Below, one piece after another: positions 1-7,233 of a stretch of DNA of 13,614 bases; the first letter of the stretch is position 1; the number at the start of each line of letters is the position of its first letter. A program made the position numbers and the translations under genes. The DNA comes from JANNMJ01 sp031397815 (lineage in GTDB: Bacteria > Bacteroidota > Bacteroidia > Cytophagales > Hymenobacteraceae). The notes below the pieces were generated by a model, which had not been told where the DNA came from, made no database searches, and worked only from the letters and a program-made list of their open reading frames with translations. Location of the stretch: NCBI GenBank assembly GCA_031397815.1, contig JANNMJ010000114.1:1-13614 (forward strand), read 5' to 3'.

Positions 1-1227
1 ACCGGCGGCTTTCACGGCATCTCGGTACCAGTCATCGGCGTAGGTGACGTGGTCAATCAGCAAGGTGTCGGGCGTGAGGAGTTTGACGACATCACCGGTC
101 AGGTTGAGCGTCGGCATACTCGTGACGCCTATTAAGCGCACGGTGGTGCCCAGAAACGAACGGTAGGCCGTCGTGTCCGTCGTTCGAGCCAGTACGGCGT
201 ATTGACCGGGTGCCAAAATGCCCGCGCCGAGCGTGCCCAGACTGGCCGTAGCGTCTTGCAGCTTCCAGCCTGTGAGGTCAAAATACTTAGTGGTCGAAGT
301 GTTGAGCACTTCGATGAACGGCGCGGCGGGCAAGGTCGTGAGCGGATTGCCCGCCGGAATGCTCGTATCGACGAACAACTCCGTGATGCGCACTTCGCCC
401 GAACTTGCTACGGCGCCGACTAAAAGCGTTGCCGTGAGCGGCGTAGCGGAACTATTACCGCTGCAATCGGCCACTTGACGGATGCTGAGCGTGTAACGCG
501 TGCCGGGCGTGAGCGGCGCGCTGAGCGTCAGCGTGACGAACCGCAACGAATCAGACCGAAACCGAATGGCAGTTACGGTCAAGCCGCCCGTCAGCCCGAA
601 GCGTGTCGGTAAGGCGGTCAGTGTATCAATGGCTTCAGAGAAAACCAATTCCACGGTGGTTGGGCCGTGGAGTGTGGCGCTTACCAAACTCGGCGCCGTC
701 AGATCAGATGCGGTGTTGTTAGTGGAGTTGAGGCGGGCGGGCGTACCGCCGCTGGCATCCGTAGATGCAATCCAGTTGTCGGCGTCGGAACAGGGCTTGG
801 TGGGGTTGATCTTTTCTATGGACCAGCCACCGGCGGCTTTCACGGGGTCGCGGTACCACGCAGTGGTGTAGGTCAGCTCGTCTACCACGGTGAGGGCGGG
901 GAGGGGCGCTAGGAGCCGCACGAGGTCGCCGGTGAGGTTGAGGGTGGGCATGCTCGTGACGCCGATGATGCGCGCCGACGGCCCGAGGAGGTTGCGGTAG
1001 GCGGTGGTATCTGCCGTGGCGGTGAGGACGGCGTATTGGCCCGGCGCGAGGCTACCGGACCGCAGCGTACCCGCCGAACCGGCGGTGGCTCCGGCAGCAT
1101 CCTGCAAGCGCCAACCAGTCAGATTCAACACGCGGCCCGACGTGTTGAGCACTTCCACGAAAGGCCCCGACGGCAGCCCGACGACCGGACTAGGGTCCAC
1201 GAAAAGCTCCGTAACTCGCACGTCGCC
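1..1227 (-). repeat. In-frame 828-bp module duplication within the LTD protein gene
   Basis: Positions 1-399 and 829-1227 encode corresponding LTD segments offset by exactly 828 bp (276 codons). G597 of the second copy matches G321 of the first. Nucleotide identity is patchy but obvious, for example accggcggctttcacgg at both 1 and 829 and the shared GVTSMPTLNLTGD segment. The copies have diverged, which points to an old duplication. More copies may exist to the left. Confidence 0.8.
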
Positions 1228-2187
1228 CGGCTGAAACGGCGGCGTGTACCGGAACCCGCGCGTGAGCGCCGCCGAGGTGCCGTTGCCGTAATGGTCTTCC
1301 ACGTAATTGACCGTCAGGGTATTCACCCCCGCCGCGAATGTGCCGCCGAACGTGAGCAGCACAGCGGCTTGGTCGAGCGGGTCGAGGACGGCGGTGGTGG
1401 CTGAACCGAGGCCGCCGACGGTGTAATTGGTGGCGGTTGCTCCGGCGCCCGCCGCTATCGGCTCATCGAATTGGAGGCGCAGCGTGGTGGCGCTTGAAAC
1501 TGTTGCGCTGCGGAAGGCGGGCGGCGCGGTGTCGGTGATACTGAGATCGTCGAAATAAAATTTCTGACTGTTAGAGGCCGTGTAGCGGGCCAACACGCCG
1601 AAATACCGGGCGTTACTATAAGTCGTATCGCGGGCGGTGCCTTGGGCGGTGAAGGCGGTGCCGCCGGTGGGGTCGGCGCTGAGGTTCCAGCGGCCGGTGG
1701 CGTCGCGGGTGACGCGCACCCGCACCAGATTGTTGCTCGTGGAAGCCAACAGGCCATCCGCGCCGTCGATGATGACCGTGGAGCCGGTGCCGTCCTTGCG
1801 GAACAGGCTGACCTCATCGGGCGTCCCGCCAAGACGAACGAAATATCCGGTATTTCGGCCGGTCAGGCGGGCCGAATCGGAGAGCAAGAACACGTCGGCG
1901 AGGTTCGCGGCGGAGGTGCCGAACTTCAGATTCACCCAAAATTCCCACGTCGCTGCGCCGCTGACCCGTGAAGGTGTCGTGAGGACTTTTACGCCCGCCA
2001 AAGAAGCACCACTGGTCTGCAGCTGCTGACTCGGATTAACGATGAAATCACCCGTATCGCCCTGCCAAACAGGGTTTTGGGTGAAATCGCCATCCGTGAA
2101 CGGATCAGTCAGCTGGGCGGTGGCGGGGAGGGTAAAGAGCGCGAAAACGGCGCAACAGATCAACGAAAAACGAGTAGTTAAAGTCAT
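1..2187 (-). CDS. Secreted multi-domain lamin-tail-domain (LTD) protein, 3' end outside the window
   Basis: An uninterrupted minus-strand frame runs from ATG at 2187 through position 1: 729 codons with no stop, so the C-terminus is missing. Residues 1-24 form a signal peptide (R6, hydrophobic 7-20, PATA-Q cleavage after A24). Residues about 25-215 resemble a jelly-roll/LamG-like domain (WEFWVNLKF, then FYFDDLSI). Two tandem modules of 276 residues follow. Each has an SbsA-type Ig-like domain (about 222-318 and 492-590) and then a lamin-tail domain (about 320-447 and 596-722; VRVTELFVDPS and VRITELFVDTS; both contain LNLTGW or FDLTGW). The first module ends with the usual LTD-protein tail, W-S-I-E-K-I ... 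NW ... GGTPARLNS. The role is probably extracellular or surface-associated. Bacteroidota proteins of this type often end in a type IX secretion sorting domain, which would lie outside the window. Family assignment is confident; function is unknown. Confidence 0.85.
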   Translation of the reverse strand, partial: MTLTTRFSLICCAVFALFTLPATAQLTDPFTDGDFTQNPVWQGDTGDFIVNPSQQLQTSGASLAGVKVLTTPSRVSGAATWEFWVNLKFGTSAANLADVFLLSDSARLTGRNTGYFVRLGGTPDEVSLFRKDGTGSTVIIDGADGLLASTSNNLVRVRVTRDATGRWNLSADPTGGTAFTAQGTARDTTYSNARYFGVLARYTASNSQKFYFDDLSITDTAPPAFRSATVSSATTLRLQFDEPIAAGAGATATNYTVGGLGSATTAVLDPLDQAAVLLTFGGTFAAGVNTLTVNYVEDHYGNGTSAALTRGFRYTPPFQPGDVRVTELFVDPSPVVGLPSGPFVEVLNTSGRVLNLTGWRLQDAAGATAGSAGTLRSGSLAPGQYAVLTATADTTAYRNLLGPSARIIGVTSMPTLNLTGDLVRLLAPLPALTVVDELTYTTAWYRDPVKAAGGWSIEKINPTKPCSDADNWIASTDASGGTPARLNSTNNTASDLTAPSLVSATLHGPTTVELVFSEAIDTLTALPTRFGLTGGLTVTAIRFRSDSLRFVTLTLSAPLTPGTRYTLSIRQVADCSGNSSATPLTATLLVGAVASSGEVRITELFVDTSIPAGNPLTTLPAAPFIEVLNTSTTKYFDLTGWKLQDATASLGTLGAGILAPGQYAVLARTTDTTAYRSFLGTTVRLIGVTSMPTLNLTGDVVKLLTPDTLLIDHVTYADDWYRDAVKAAG

Positions 2188-2220
2188 CAAAACAACAGAA
2201 AAGACAGGGTAAGGACGTTC

Positions 2221-2250
2221 TTTGCAGCCGGGAAGGTAAGAAGATAATTG
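2221..2250 (+). promoter_or_regulatory. Possible promoter for asd
   Basis: A TTTG at 2221-2224 is followed after 18 nt by GATAATTG at 2243-2250, a 4-of-6 match to the Bacteroidota -7 element TAnnTTTG. This would give a leader of about 50 nt before asd. The 119-bp gap 2188-2306 also has to hold the promoter of the divergent LTD gene, for which only a poor candidate is visible (TACCTTCC on the minus strand at 2231-2238). Confidence 0.25.
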
Positions 2251-2306
2251 ATTCCTACATTCTGCCGGGCTTTTTTTCGCGTTCTCTATCCTTACATCAG
2301 GTCAGA

Positions 2307-3305
2307 ATGAAACTCGCCATCGTTGGAGCCACTGGGCTAGTCGGTCAGGAGCTGTTGCGCGTGCTGGAAGAGCACGCTTTTCCGGTCAGCGAGCTGCTGG
2401 CAGTCGCGAGTGCTTCGTCGGTGGGGCAGCAGGTGCGGTTCCGTCAGCAGGACGTGACCGTTATCGGCTTGGAGGCGGCGTTGGCGGCGCGTCCGGCCAT
2501 CGCCATTTTCTCGGCTGGCGCGGGGCCTTCGCGTGAGTGGGGGCCGCGTTTCGCGGAAGCGGGCTGTTTCGTGATTGACAATTCATCGGCGTGGCGGATG
2601 GAGCCGACCATTCCGCTCGTGGTCCCTGAAATCAACGCCGACACGCTTTCCGCCGAAACGCGCATCATTGCCAACCCGAACTGCTCGACTATTCAGCTCG
2701 TGCTTGCGCTGAGCCGCTTGCACGCGCAATACCGTCTCAAGCGCTTGGTGGTGAGCACATATCAATCGGTCACGGGGACGGGCAAGCACGCCGTGGCGCA
2801 GCTTATGGAGGAGCGGGCGGGCCAAACGGCGTCGGCGCCCGCCTATCCGCACCCCATCGACCTGAATGCGCTGCCGCATATCGATGTGTTCGAGCCGAAC
2901 GATTACACGAAGGAGGAGATGAAGGTGGTGCGCGAAACGCGTAAAATCCTCGCCGACCAGACCATCGGCATTACCTGCACCGCCGTGCGGCTGCCGGTGC
3001 TCGGGGGGCATTCCGAAGCCGTGAACGCTGAATTTTACGAGGAAGTAGACCTCACCGACGTTCGGCGTCTGCTCACCGAAACGCCGGGCGTGGAAGTGGT
3101 CGACGACCCCGCGACCAACCGCTATCCGATGCCGCGCGACGCCCACGGCCGCGATGCCGTCCTCGTCGGACGCCTCCGCCGCGACGAAAGCCAGCCGCGC
3201 ACCATCAACCTCTGGATTGTGGCCGACAATCTCCGGAAAGGCGCCGCCACGAACGCCGTCCAGATCGCTACCGAGCTAGTGCGGCGCAGGCTGGTTAGCG
3301 CCTGA
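2307..3305 (+). CDS. asd: Aspartate-semialdehyde dehydrogenase
   Basis: This enzyme makes L-aspartate 4-semialdehyde by NADPH-dependent reductive dephosphorylation of aspartyl phosphate, the second step of the cytosolic pathway to lysine/diaminopimelate, threonine and methionine. The 332-residue length is normal for the family. Visible motifs are the N-terminal nucleotide-binding GATGLVG (7-13), the SAGAG loop (69-73), DNSSAWRM (91-98), PNCSTIQ with catalytic C126, the STYQSVTGTG segment (150-159), EEMK (203-206), GGHSEAVN with the catalytic-type H235, and the C-terminal DNLRKGAATNAVQI. The ATG at 2307 places the Rossmann strand at residue 2, so no extension is needed. It is divergent from the LTD gene and convergent with dnaX, so it is probably a single-gene transcript. 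No strong terminator is visible in the 81-bp gap 3306-3386. Confidence 0.97.
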   Translation: MKLAIVGATGLVGQELLRVLEEHAFPVSELLAVASASSVGQQVRFRQQDVTVIGLEAALAARPAIAIFSAGAGPSREWGPRFAEAGCFVIDNSSAWRMEPTIPLVVPEINADTLSAETRIIANPNCSTIQLVLALSRLHAQYRLKRLVVSTYQSVTGTGKHAVAQLMEERAGQTASAPAYPHPIDLNALPHIDVFEPNDYTKEEMKVVRETRKILADQTIGITCTAVRLPVLGGHSEAVNAEFYEEVDLTDVRRLLTETPGVEVVDDPATNRYPMPRDAHGRDAVLVGRLRRDESQPRTINLWIVADNLRKGAATNAVQIATELVRRRLVSA

Positions 3306-3386
3306 TTTCGGCGTCGCTCCGCTGCTCCCGGCCAACCAGAGAGGTTGCGGAGGCTGTAGGCACTGTAACCTGACTTCGTTTCTGCC

Positions 3387-5324
3387 CTAAAAATTCGGCT
3401 CCAGATGCAGCCGGTCGCGTAGCTCTTGCAGCACGGGGTGCTTTTCGGTGAGGTTGGCGAGCTTTTCGGAGTCGGTGTAGAGGCGGCGCTCTTGCGGCTG
3501 ATGCGTAATGGCGGCCGACACGGTGATGCGGCCGTTGCGGAGGCGCGTGCGGAGCAGAATCAGCAGGTCGGGCTTGAGGGCGGCGAACTGGTCGAGCTGA
3601 ACGGCGTTATCTAGCAGCAAGCGGACTTCAAGGGAGGCTTCGTCGAAATCGAACGCGCGGTTCAGGAGCGTGTACTCCATCATCCGGCCTTCCGATTGGC
3701 GCTGCTGCGCGAGGTCTTGCATCGCCGCGACGAGGTCGTCATTCGTGATATCCTCGTTGCCGAAAGTGGCGCCCGGTTCGGCCGAAGAAGAAGAACCGTT
3801 AGCAGCAACCGCCGCGACGGGCTTGGGCGCCGCATCGGCAAGGCCGGGAAGCTTCAAGCCGCCCGGCGACGCGCTGAGCGGCTTCATACTAGGCCGTAAA
3901 GGCGTGACCGCCGGAGGAGTGGCCGGAGCGACCGGAGCCGCAATCGCCGCATTGGCAGGCGTTCCATTCTGCGCGGGCGCGACGGAAGCTGCGCCATAAC
4001 TCGGACGGTTTTCGCCGGAAATCGAAACATCTGCCACGCCGGCCACCGAGCCGTTAAGGGCCGACGACGGCACCGAATCGGCGGTTACGCCGAGGTCAGG
4101 AGTTTTTTTTTTGACTTCGTCGGACCCCGACGAAGCTGCCGCGTGGGCGCCGTTCGTGGTGCCGACCTGCGGCGGAAACGCCGATTGGCCGTCGGCGAAG
4201 CGGAGGGCGGAGCGCAGATGCGCCGCGCGGAGCAGCAGCAGCTCAACGTGGAGGCGCTGGTGGCGGGCTTGCTTATAGTCGCGGTCGCAGGAACCAGCGA
4301 GGGTGAGGGCGGATAGGAGCCACGCGGCGGGCGCAGCTTGGGCCTGCTGGGCGTAGCGAATTTTCACCGAGTCGGCCACTTCGAGGAGGGCGACGGTGTC
4401 GGGGGTTTGGCTCACCAAGAGGTCGCGCAGGTGGTTGGCCCAGCCGGTGACGAACAGATGGCCGTCGAATCCGTGGCGCAAAACTTCGTCGAAAAGGAGC
4501 AGCGCCTGGCTGTGACTTTCGGTGAGGAGGGCGTCGGTGAGGCGGAAATACGTGTCGTAATCGAGGACGTGCAGGTTGTCGGCGACGGCTCGGTAGGTGA
4601 TGTTTCCGCCGGAAAACGTCACGATTTGGTCGAAGATCGAGAGGGCGTCGCGCAGCCCGCCGTCGGCTTTCTGCGCGATGAGGTGGAGGCCGTCGGTTTC
4701 GGCCGTAACGCCTTCACTTTTAGCGATGCCTTCGAGGTGACGAACCATATCGTCGGGCCGGATTCGATTGAAATCGAACGTTTGGCACCGGCTCAGAATC
4801 GTGGGGATGATTTTGTGCCGCTCGGTGGTGGCGAGGATGAAGATGGCGTGCGCGGGCGGCTCTTCGAGGGTCTTCAGAAACGCGTTGAAGGCCGCGTTAG
4901 AGAGCATATGCACCTCGTCGATGATGTACACTTTGTAGCGCCCGGCTTGCGGCGCATACCGCACCTGCTCGACGAGCGCACGGATGTCATCGACGGAGTT
5001 GTTCGAGGCCGCATCCAGCTCGTGGACGTTGAACGACGCGCTGCCGTTGAATGCGCGGCACGAGTCACAGGTATCGCACGCTTCCGTGTCGGCGGTGCGG
5101 TTGGTGCAGTTGATGGTTTTGGCGAGAATCCGGGCACAGGTAGTCTTGCCGACGCCGCGCGGCCCGCAAAACAAAAACGCCTGCGCGAGCTTCCCCGACG
5201 CCACGGCATTCTTGAGCGTAGTGGTCACGTGGCCCTGCCCGACGACCGTATTAAAGGCGGCGGGCCGGTACTTACGGGCCGAAACGACAAATCGGGGGGC
5301 TTCTTCCAGCAGCTGTTCCATCAC
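3387..5324 (-). CDS. dnaX: DNA polymerase III subunit gamma/tau
   Basis: This is the clamp-loader ATPase and organiser of the replicase. Numbering from the GTG at 5324, there are 645 residues: Walker A GPRGVGKT (54-61), a zinc module with C73, C83, C86 and C89, Walker B VYIIDEVHML (132-141), sensor-1 ILATTE (163-168) and SRC arginine finger R179. The AAA+ core and collar reach about residue 380. A low-complexity A/P/S/G linker runs to about 535, then the tau-type C-terminal domain. An in-frame TGA directly precedes GTG 5324, so the start must be that GTG or ATG 5321 (MEQLLEE); I favour the ATG. A -7 promoter element lies only 5-8 bases upstream, so the mRNA may be nearly leaderless. The coding sequence carries an A10 run at codons 405-408 just after a hairpin, a probable slippage site for a gamma form (separate entry). 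Confidence 0.97.
   Translation of the reverse strand: MMEQLLEEAPRFVVSARKYRPAAFNTVVGQGHVTTTLKNAVASGKLAQAFLFCGPRGVGKTTCARILAKTINCTNRTADTEACDTCDSCRAFNGSASFNVHELDAASNNSVDDIRALVEQVRYAPQAGRYKVYIIDEVHMLSNAAFNAFLKTLEEPPAHAIFILATTERHKIIPTILSRCQTFDFNRIRPDDMVRHLEGIAKSEGVTAETDGLHLIAQKADGGLRDALSIFDQIVTFSGGNITYRAVADNLHVLDYDTYFRLTDALLTESHSQALLLFDEVLRHGFDGHLFVTGWANHLRDLLVSQTPDTVALLEVADSVKIRYAQQAQAAPAAWLLSALTLAGSCDRDYKQARHQRLHVELLLLRAAHLRSALRFADGQSAFPPQVGTTNGAHAAASSGSDEVKKKTPDLGVTADSVPSSALNGSVAGVADVSISGENRPSYGAASVAPAQNGTPANAAIAAPVAPATPPAVTPLRPSMKPLSASPGGLKLPGLADAAPKPVAAVAANGSSSSAEPGATFGNEDITNDDLVAAMQDLAQQRQSEGRMMEYTLLNRAFDFDEASLEVRLLLDNAVQLDQFAALKPDLLILLRTRLRNGRITVSAAITHQPQERRLYTDSEKLANLTEKHPVLQELRDRLHLEPNF
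4103..4135 (-). other. Candidate programmed slippage site in dnaX (A10 run plus upstream hairpin)
   Basis: In the mRNA, CUUCGUCGG-GGU-CCGACGAAG (plus positions 4135-4115) forms a perfect 9-bp, 3-nt-loop hairpin. It is followed by UC and then ten As (4112-4103). Frame 0 reads V404-KKK-TPDL. One extra A, or a ribosomal -1 shift, gives KKKNS-stop, a 409-residue protein. One A fewer gives KKKLLTSA-stop, 412 residues. The site lies right after the AAA+ core, where gamma ends in organisms that make it. Thermus dnaX uses transcriptional slippage on an A-run, and E. coli dnaX uses ribosomal -1 frameshifting. A hairpin ahead of the run, not after it, fits polymerase slippage better. Activity is inferred, not shown. 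Confidence 0.6.
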
Positions 5325-5329
5325 TCATC

Positions 5330-5360
5330 CAAAGGTACGGCCGGGGCCGGGGGTTCCGAA
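5330..5360 (-). promoter_or_regulatory. dnaX promoter, Bacteroidota type
   Basis: On the minus strand, TACCTTTG (5337-5330) matches the -7 consensus TAnnTTTG perfectly. A TTCG (5360-5357) lies 19 nt upstream as the -33 element (3 of 4 to TTTG). Transcription should start about 4-6 nt after the -7 box, at roughly 5326-5324, which coincides with the dnaX start codon. Confidence 0.6.
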
Positions 5361-5406
5361 TCGGGCGACTCATCGCGGGCCGCGAAACCGACTTCTTCCA
5401 ACCAAA

Positions 5407-5440
5407 CTGCCCCGACCATCTTTGCAGACGACCGGGGCAG
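5407..5440 (-). terminator. Possible weak terminator downstream of fbaA
   Basis: CTGCCCCG (5407-5414) and CGGGGCAG (5433-5440) are perfect 8-bp complements around an 18-nt loop. On the minus strand the hairpin is followed by TTTGGTTGG, a poor U-tract. It lies in the 179-bp gap between fbaA and dnaX, so it could end or attenuate the fbaA transcript. Confidence 0.35.
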
Positions 5441-5470
5441 TAAGTATTCGATTCGACTAAAAATCAAAGT

Positions 5471-5498
5471 CGGTCAACCAAAAACGGTCAACCAAAAA
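5471..5498. repeat. Perfect 14-bp tandem duplication after fbaA
   Basis: The unit cggtcaaccaaaaa occurs twice head to tail (5471-5484 and 5485-5498), starting 5 bp beyond the fbaA stop codon. In the fbaA mRNA this reads as two UUUUUGGUUGACCG units in the 3' untranslated region. No known element is recognised. Confidence 0.8.
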
Positions 5499-5503
5499 CC
5501 CGC

Positions 5504-6592
5504 CTAAGCGCAGCGGTTGATGCAGTTCAAATCTTCAAATGCCTGCTTCAGACGCGCCACGAACTGGTCTTCGCCAGCGCGGAGCCACACGCGCGGGTCG
5601 TAGTATTTCTTGTTCGGCGAATCGGCGCCGCTTGGGTTGCCGAGCTGGCCTTGCAGGTAGTCGCGCTTGCCTTCGTAGTAGTTCTTGATGCCTTCCCAGA
5701 ACGCCCACTGCATATCGGTGTCGATGTTCATTTTGATGACACCGTAGCCGATCGCTTCCTTGATTTTCTCCGGCTCCGAGCCCGAGCCACCGTGGAACAC
5801 GAAGTTCACCGGCATCGGGTCGGCGGTGTTGAATTTCTCGTGGATGAACTGCTGCGAATCGCGCAGAATCGTCGGGGTGAGGGTCACGTTGCCCGGCTTG
5901 TACACGCCGTGCACGTTGCCGAACGCTGCCGCCACCGTGAAATTCGGTGAGATTTTCAGCAGCTCCTCATACGCGTAGGCCACTTCTTCGGGCTTCGTGT
6001 AGAGGTGATGCGCTTCGAGGTGCGAGTTATCGACGCCGTCTTCCTCGCCGCCGGTCACGCCCAACTCGATTTCGAGGGTCATCCCCATCTTGCTCATCCG
6101 CTCCAGATAGCGCTTGCAGACTTCGATGTTCTCGTGAATCGGCTCCTCGCTCAGGTCGAGCATGTGCGACGAGAACAGCGGCTTGCCGTGGGCAGCAAAG
6201 TGCTTCTCACCGGCATCGAGAAGACCGTCAATCCACGGCAGGAGCTTTTTGGCGGCGTGGTCGGTGTGCAGAATCACGGGCACTCCGTACGCTTCCGCCA
6301 CCGCGTGAACGTGCTGCGCGCCGCTGATGCCGCCGATGATAGACGCTTGCTGCTTGTCGTTCTTGAGGGCTTTGCCCGCAAAAAACTGCGCGCCGCCGTT
6401 CGAGAACTGAATCATAACCGGAGAATTCACGGCACGCGCCGTTTCGAGCACCGCGTTCACCGAGTTCGTCCCGATGACGTTGACGGCGGGCAGTGCGTAT
6501 TGGTGCTGCCGCGCATCGCGAAGTAATTCAGTGACTTGGTCGCCAGCCAATACGCCAGCAGCGAAACGGGTGGTAGAAGCGGTTTCCGACAT
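5504..6592 (-). CDS. fbaA: Class II fructose-1,6-bisphosphate aldolase
   Basis: This zinc-dependent aldolase interconverts fructose 1,6-bisphosphate with glyceraldehyde 3-phosphate and dihydroxyacetone phosphate in glycolysis and gluconeogenesis. The 362 residues match the long E. coli FbaA-type form. HTDHAAKKLLPW (109-120) carries catalytic D111 and zinc ligand H112. EIELGVTGGEEDGVDNS (174-190) is the acidic loop. H228 in GNVHGVYKPG and H267 in FHGGSGS are the other zinc ligands, and NIDTDMQWA (289-297) binds phosphate. The ATG at 6592 fits the family N-terminus. A good -7 box lies 38 bp upstream, so it is likely transcribed on its own although the preceding gene (6703-7233) has the same orientation. 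Nothing appears missing or damaged. Confidence 0.97.
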   Translation of the reverse strand: MSETASTTRFAAGVLAGDQVTELLRDARQHQYALPAVNVIGTNSVNAVLETARAVNSPVMIQFSNGGAQFFAGKALKNDKQQASIIGGISGAQHVHAVAEAYGVPVILHTDHAAKKLLPWIDGLLDAGEKHFAAHGKPLFSSHMLDLSEEPIHENIEVCKRYLERMSKMGMTLEIELGVTGGEEDGVDNSHLEAHHLYTKPEEVAYAYEELLKISPNFTVAAAFGNVHGVYKPGNVTLTPTILRDSQQFIHEKFNTADPMPVNFVFHGGSGSEPEKIKEAIGYGVIKMNIDTDMQWAFWEGIKNYYEGKRDYLQGQLGNPSGADSPNKKYYDPRVWLRAGEDQFVARLKQAFEDLNCINRCA

Positions 6593-6629
6593 CGGTAAAT
6601 GGGGTGAAGGGGGTTAAAACTTCGTTTAA

Positions 6630-6637
6630 CAAAAGTA
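6630..6637 (-). promoter_or_regulatory. -7 element of the fbaA promoter
   Basis: TACTTTTG on the minus strand is a perfect TAnnTTTG, 38 bp upstream of the fbaA ATG. No convincing -33 TTTG lies at the expected 18-20 nt spacing. A one-mismatch second box, CACTTTTG, lies further upstream at 6680-6687. Confidence 0.5.
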
Positions 6638-6702
6638 ACCACTGCACGCGGCACCATCCCAGTACCGGCGGCGGCTCCCAAAAGTGTCTGCTTTAGTGCC
6701 TG

Positions 6703-7233
6703 TTAAAAGACCTGCATCAGCTCGTGCTTGAGGCGGGCGAGGGCGGGCGCCGTCGGGTCGATTTCCTGCTCGATGACGTGTTCGAGCATCTTTTTCGCCA
6801 GCTCGGTGCCGCGCGCGTGGCCCGGCAGCTCGTGGAACGAGCGGTTCACGAGCGTCACCACGTTCTCGCGGGCGCTCTTGACGGTCGCCCACGTGTCGTG
6901 GGTCATGTACACCTGCTGCGAGACGTTGTGATTGTACTCGTTCCGAATCTCGGTGAGCAGCACGCGCTGGTATTCGCCCGCCGTGAGGTTGGCGCTGCTC
7001 ACGCGCACCAGCATATTCGACGGCGTAATGCGCTCCAGAAACAGGCAAATGCGCTCGTAGGCCTGTAGGCGCACGGGCAGCACGGTTTCGGCGTTCTTCA
7101 TTTTCAGCTCCAGCAAGCGCCGCTGGTACTCTTTGTCGAGGAACTGCCGGGTGATGAGAAGCATCGCACCGCCGACAATCGCGGCCGGAACGATGGCGAG
7201 TAGGGCGGCCATCGCGAAATTGGGAAGGTCCAT
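6703..7233 (-). CDS. Conserved membrane-anchored protein of unknown function
   Basis: I do not recognise a named family. The 176-residue product has one N-terminal membrane segment (about 6-27, FAMAALLAIVPAAIVGG then AMLLI). A charged, helix-forming stretch follows (31-60, DKEYQRRLLELKMKN), then a soluble domain containing LPVRLQAYERICLFLERI (52-69) and LTEIRNEYNHNVSQQVY. The basic residues after the TM place the soluble part in the cytoplasm. Sequence quality, codon use and a sensible ATG at 7233 support a real gene, probably a Bacteroidota-restricted conserved protein. The 110-bp gap to fbaA contains a separate promoter, so co-function with fbaA is not implied. No -7 consensus was found directly upstream. 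Confidence 0.85.
   Translation of the reverse strand: MDLPNFAMAALLAIVPAAIVGGAMLLITRQFLDKEYQRRLLELKMKNAETVLPVRLQAYERICLFLERITPSNMLVRVSSANLTAGEYQRVLLTEIRNEYNHNVSQQVYMTHDTWATVKSARENVVTLVNRSFHELPGHARGTELAKKMLEHVIEQEIDPTAPALARLKHELMQVF

Noticed and set aside
2268..2280. Terminator at the GCCGGGC plus T-run upstream of asd
   Set aside because: The preceding GCCGGG at 2227 is a direct copy, not an inverted one, so no hairpin forms before the T-run.
3306..3386. Bidirectional terminator between convergent asd and dnaX
   Set aside because: I looked for an inverted repeat with a T-run and found only a 4-bp GGTT/AACC pairing, which is not enough to support a call.
4338..5507. 389-codon plus-strand open frame
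   Set aside because: It is antisense to dnaX, whose motifs are unmistakable. Long antisense frames are expected in GC-rich coding DNA.
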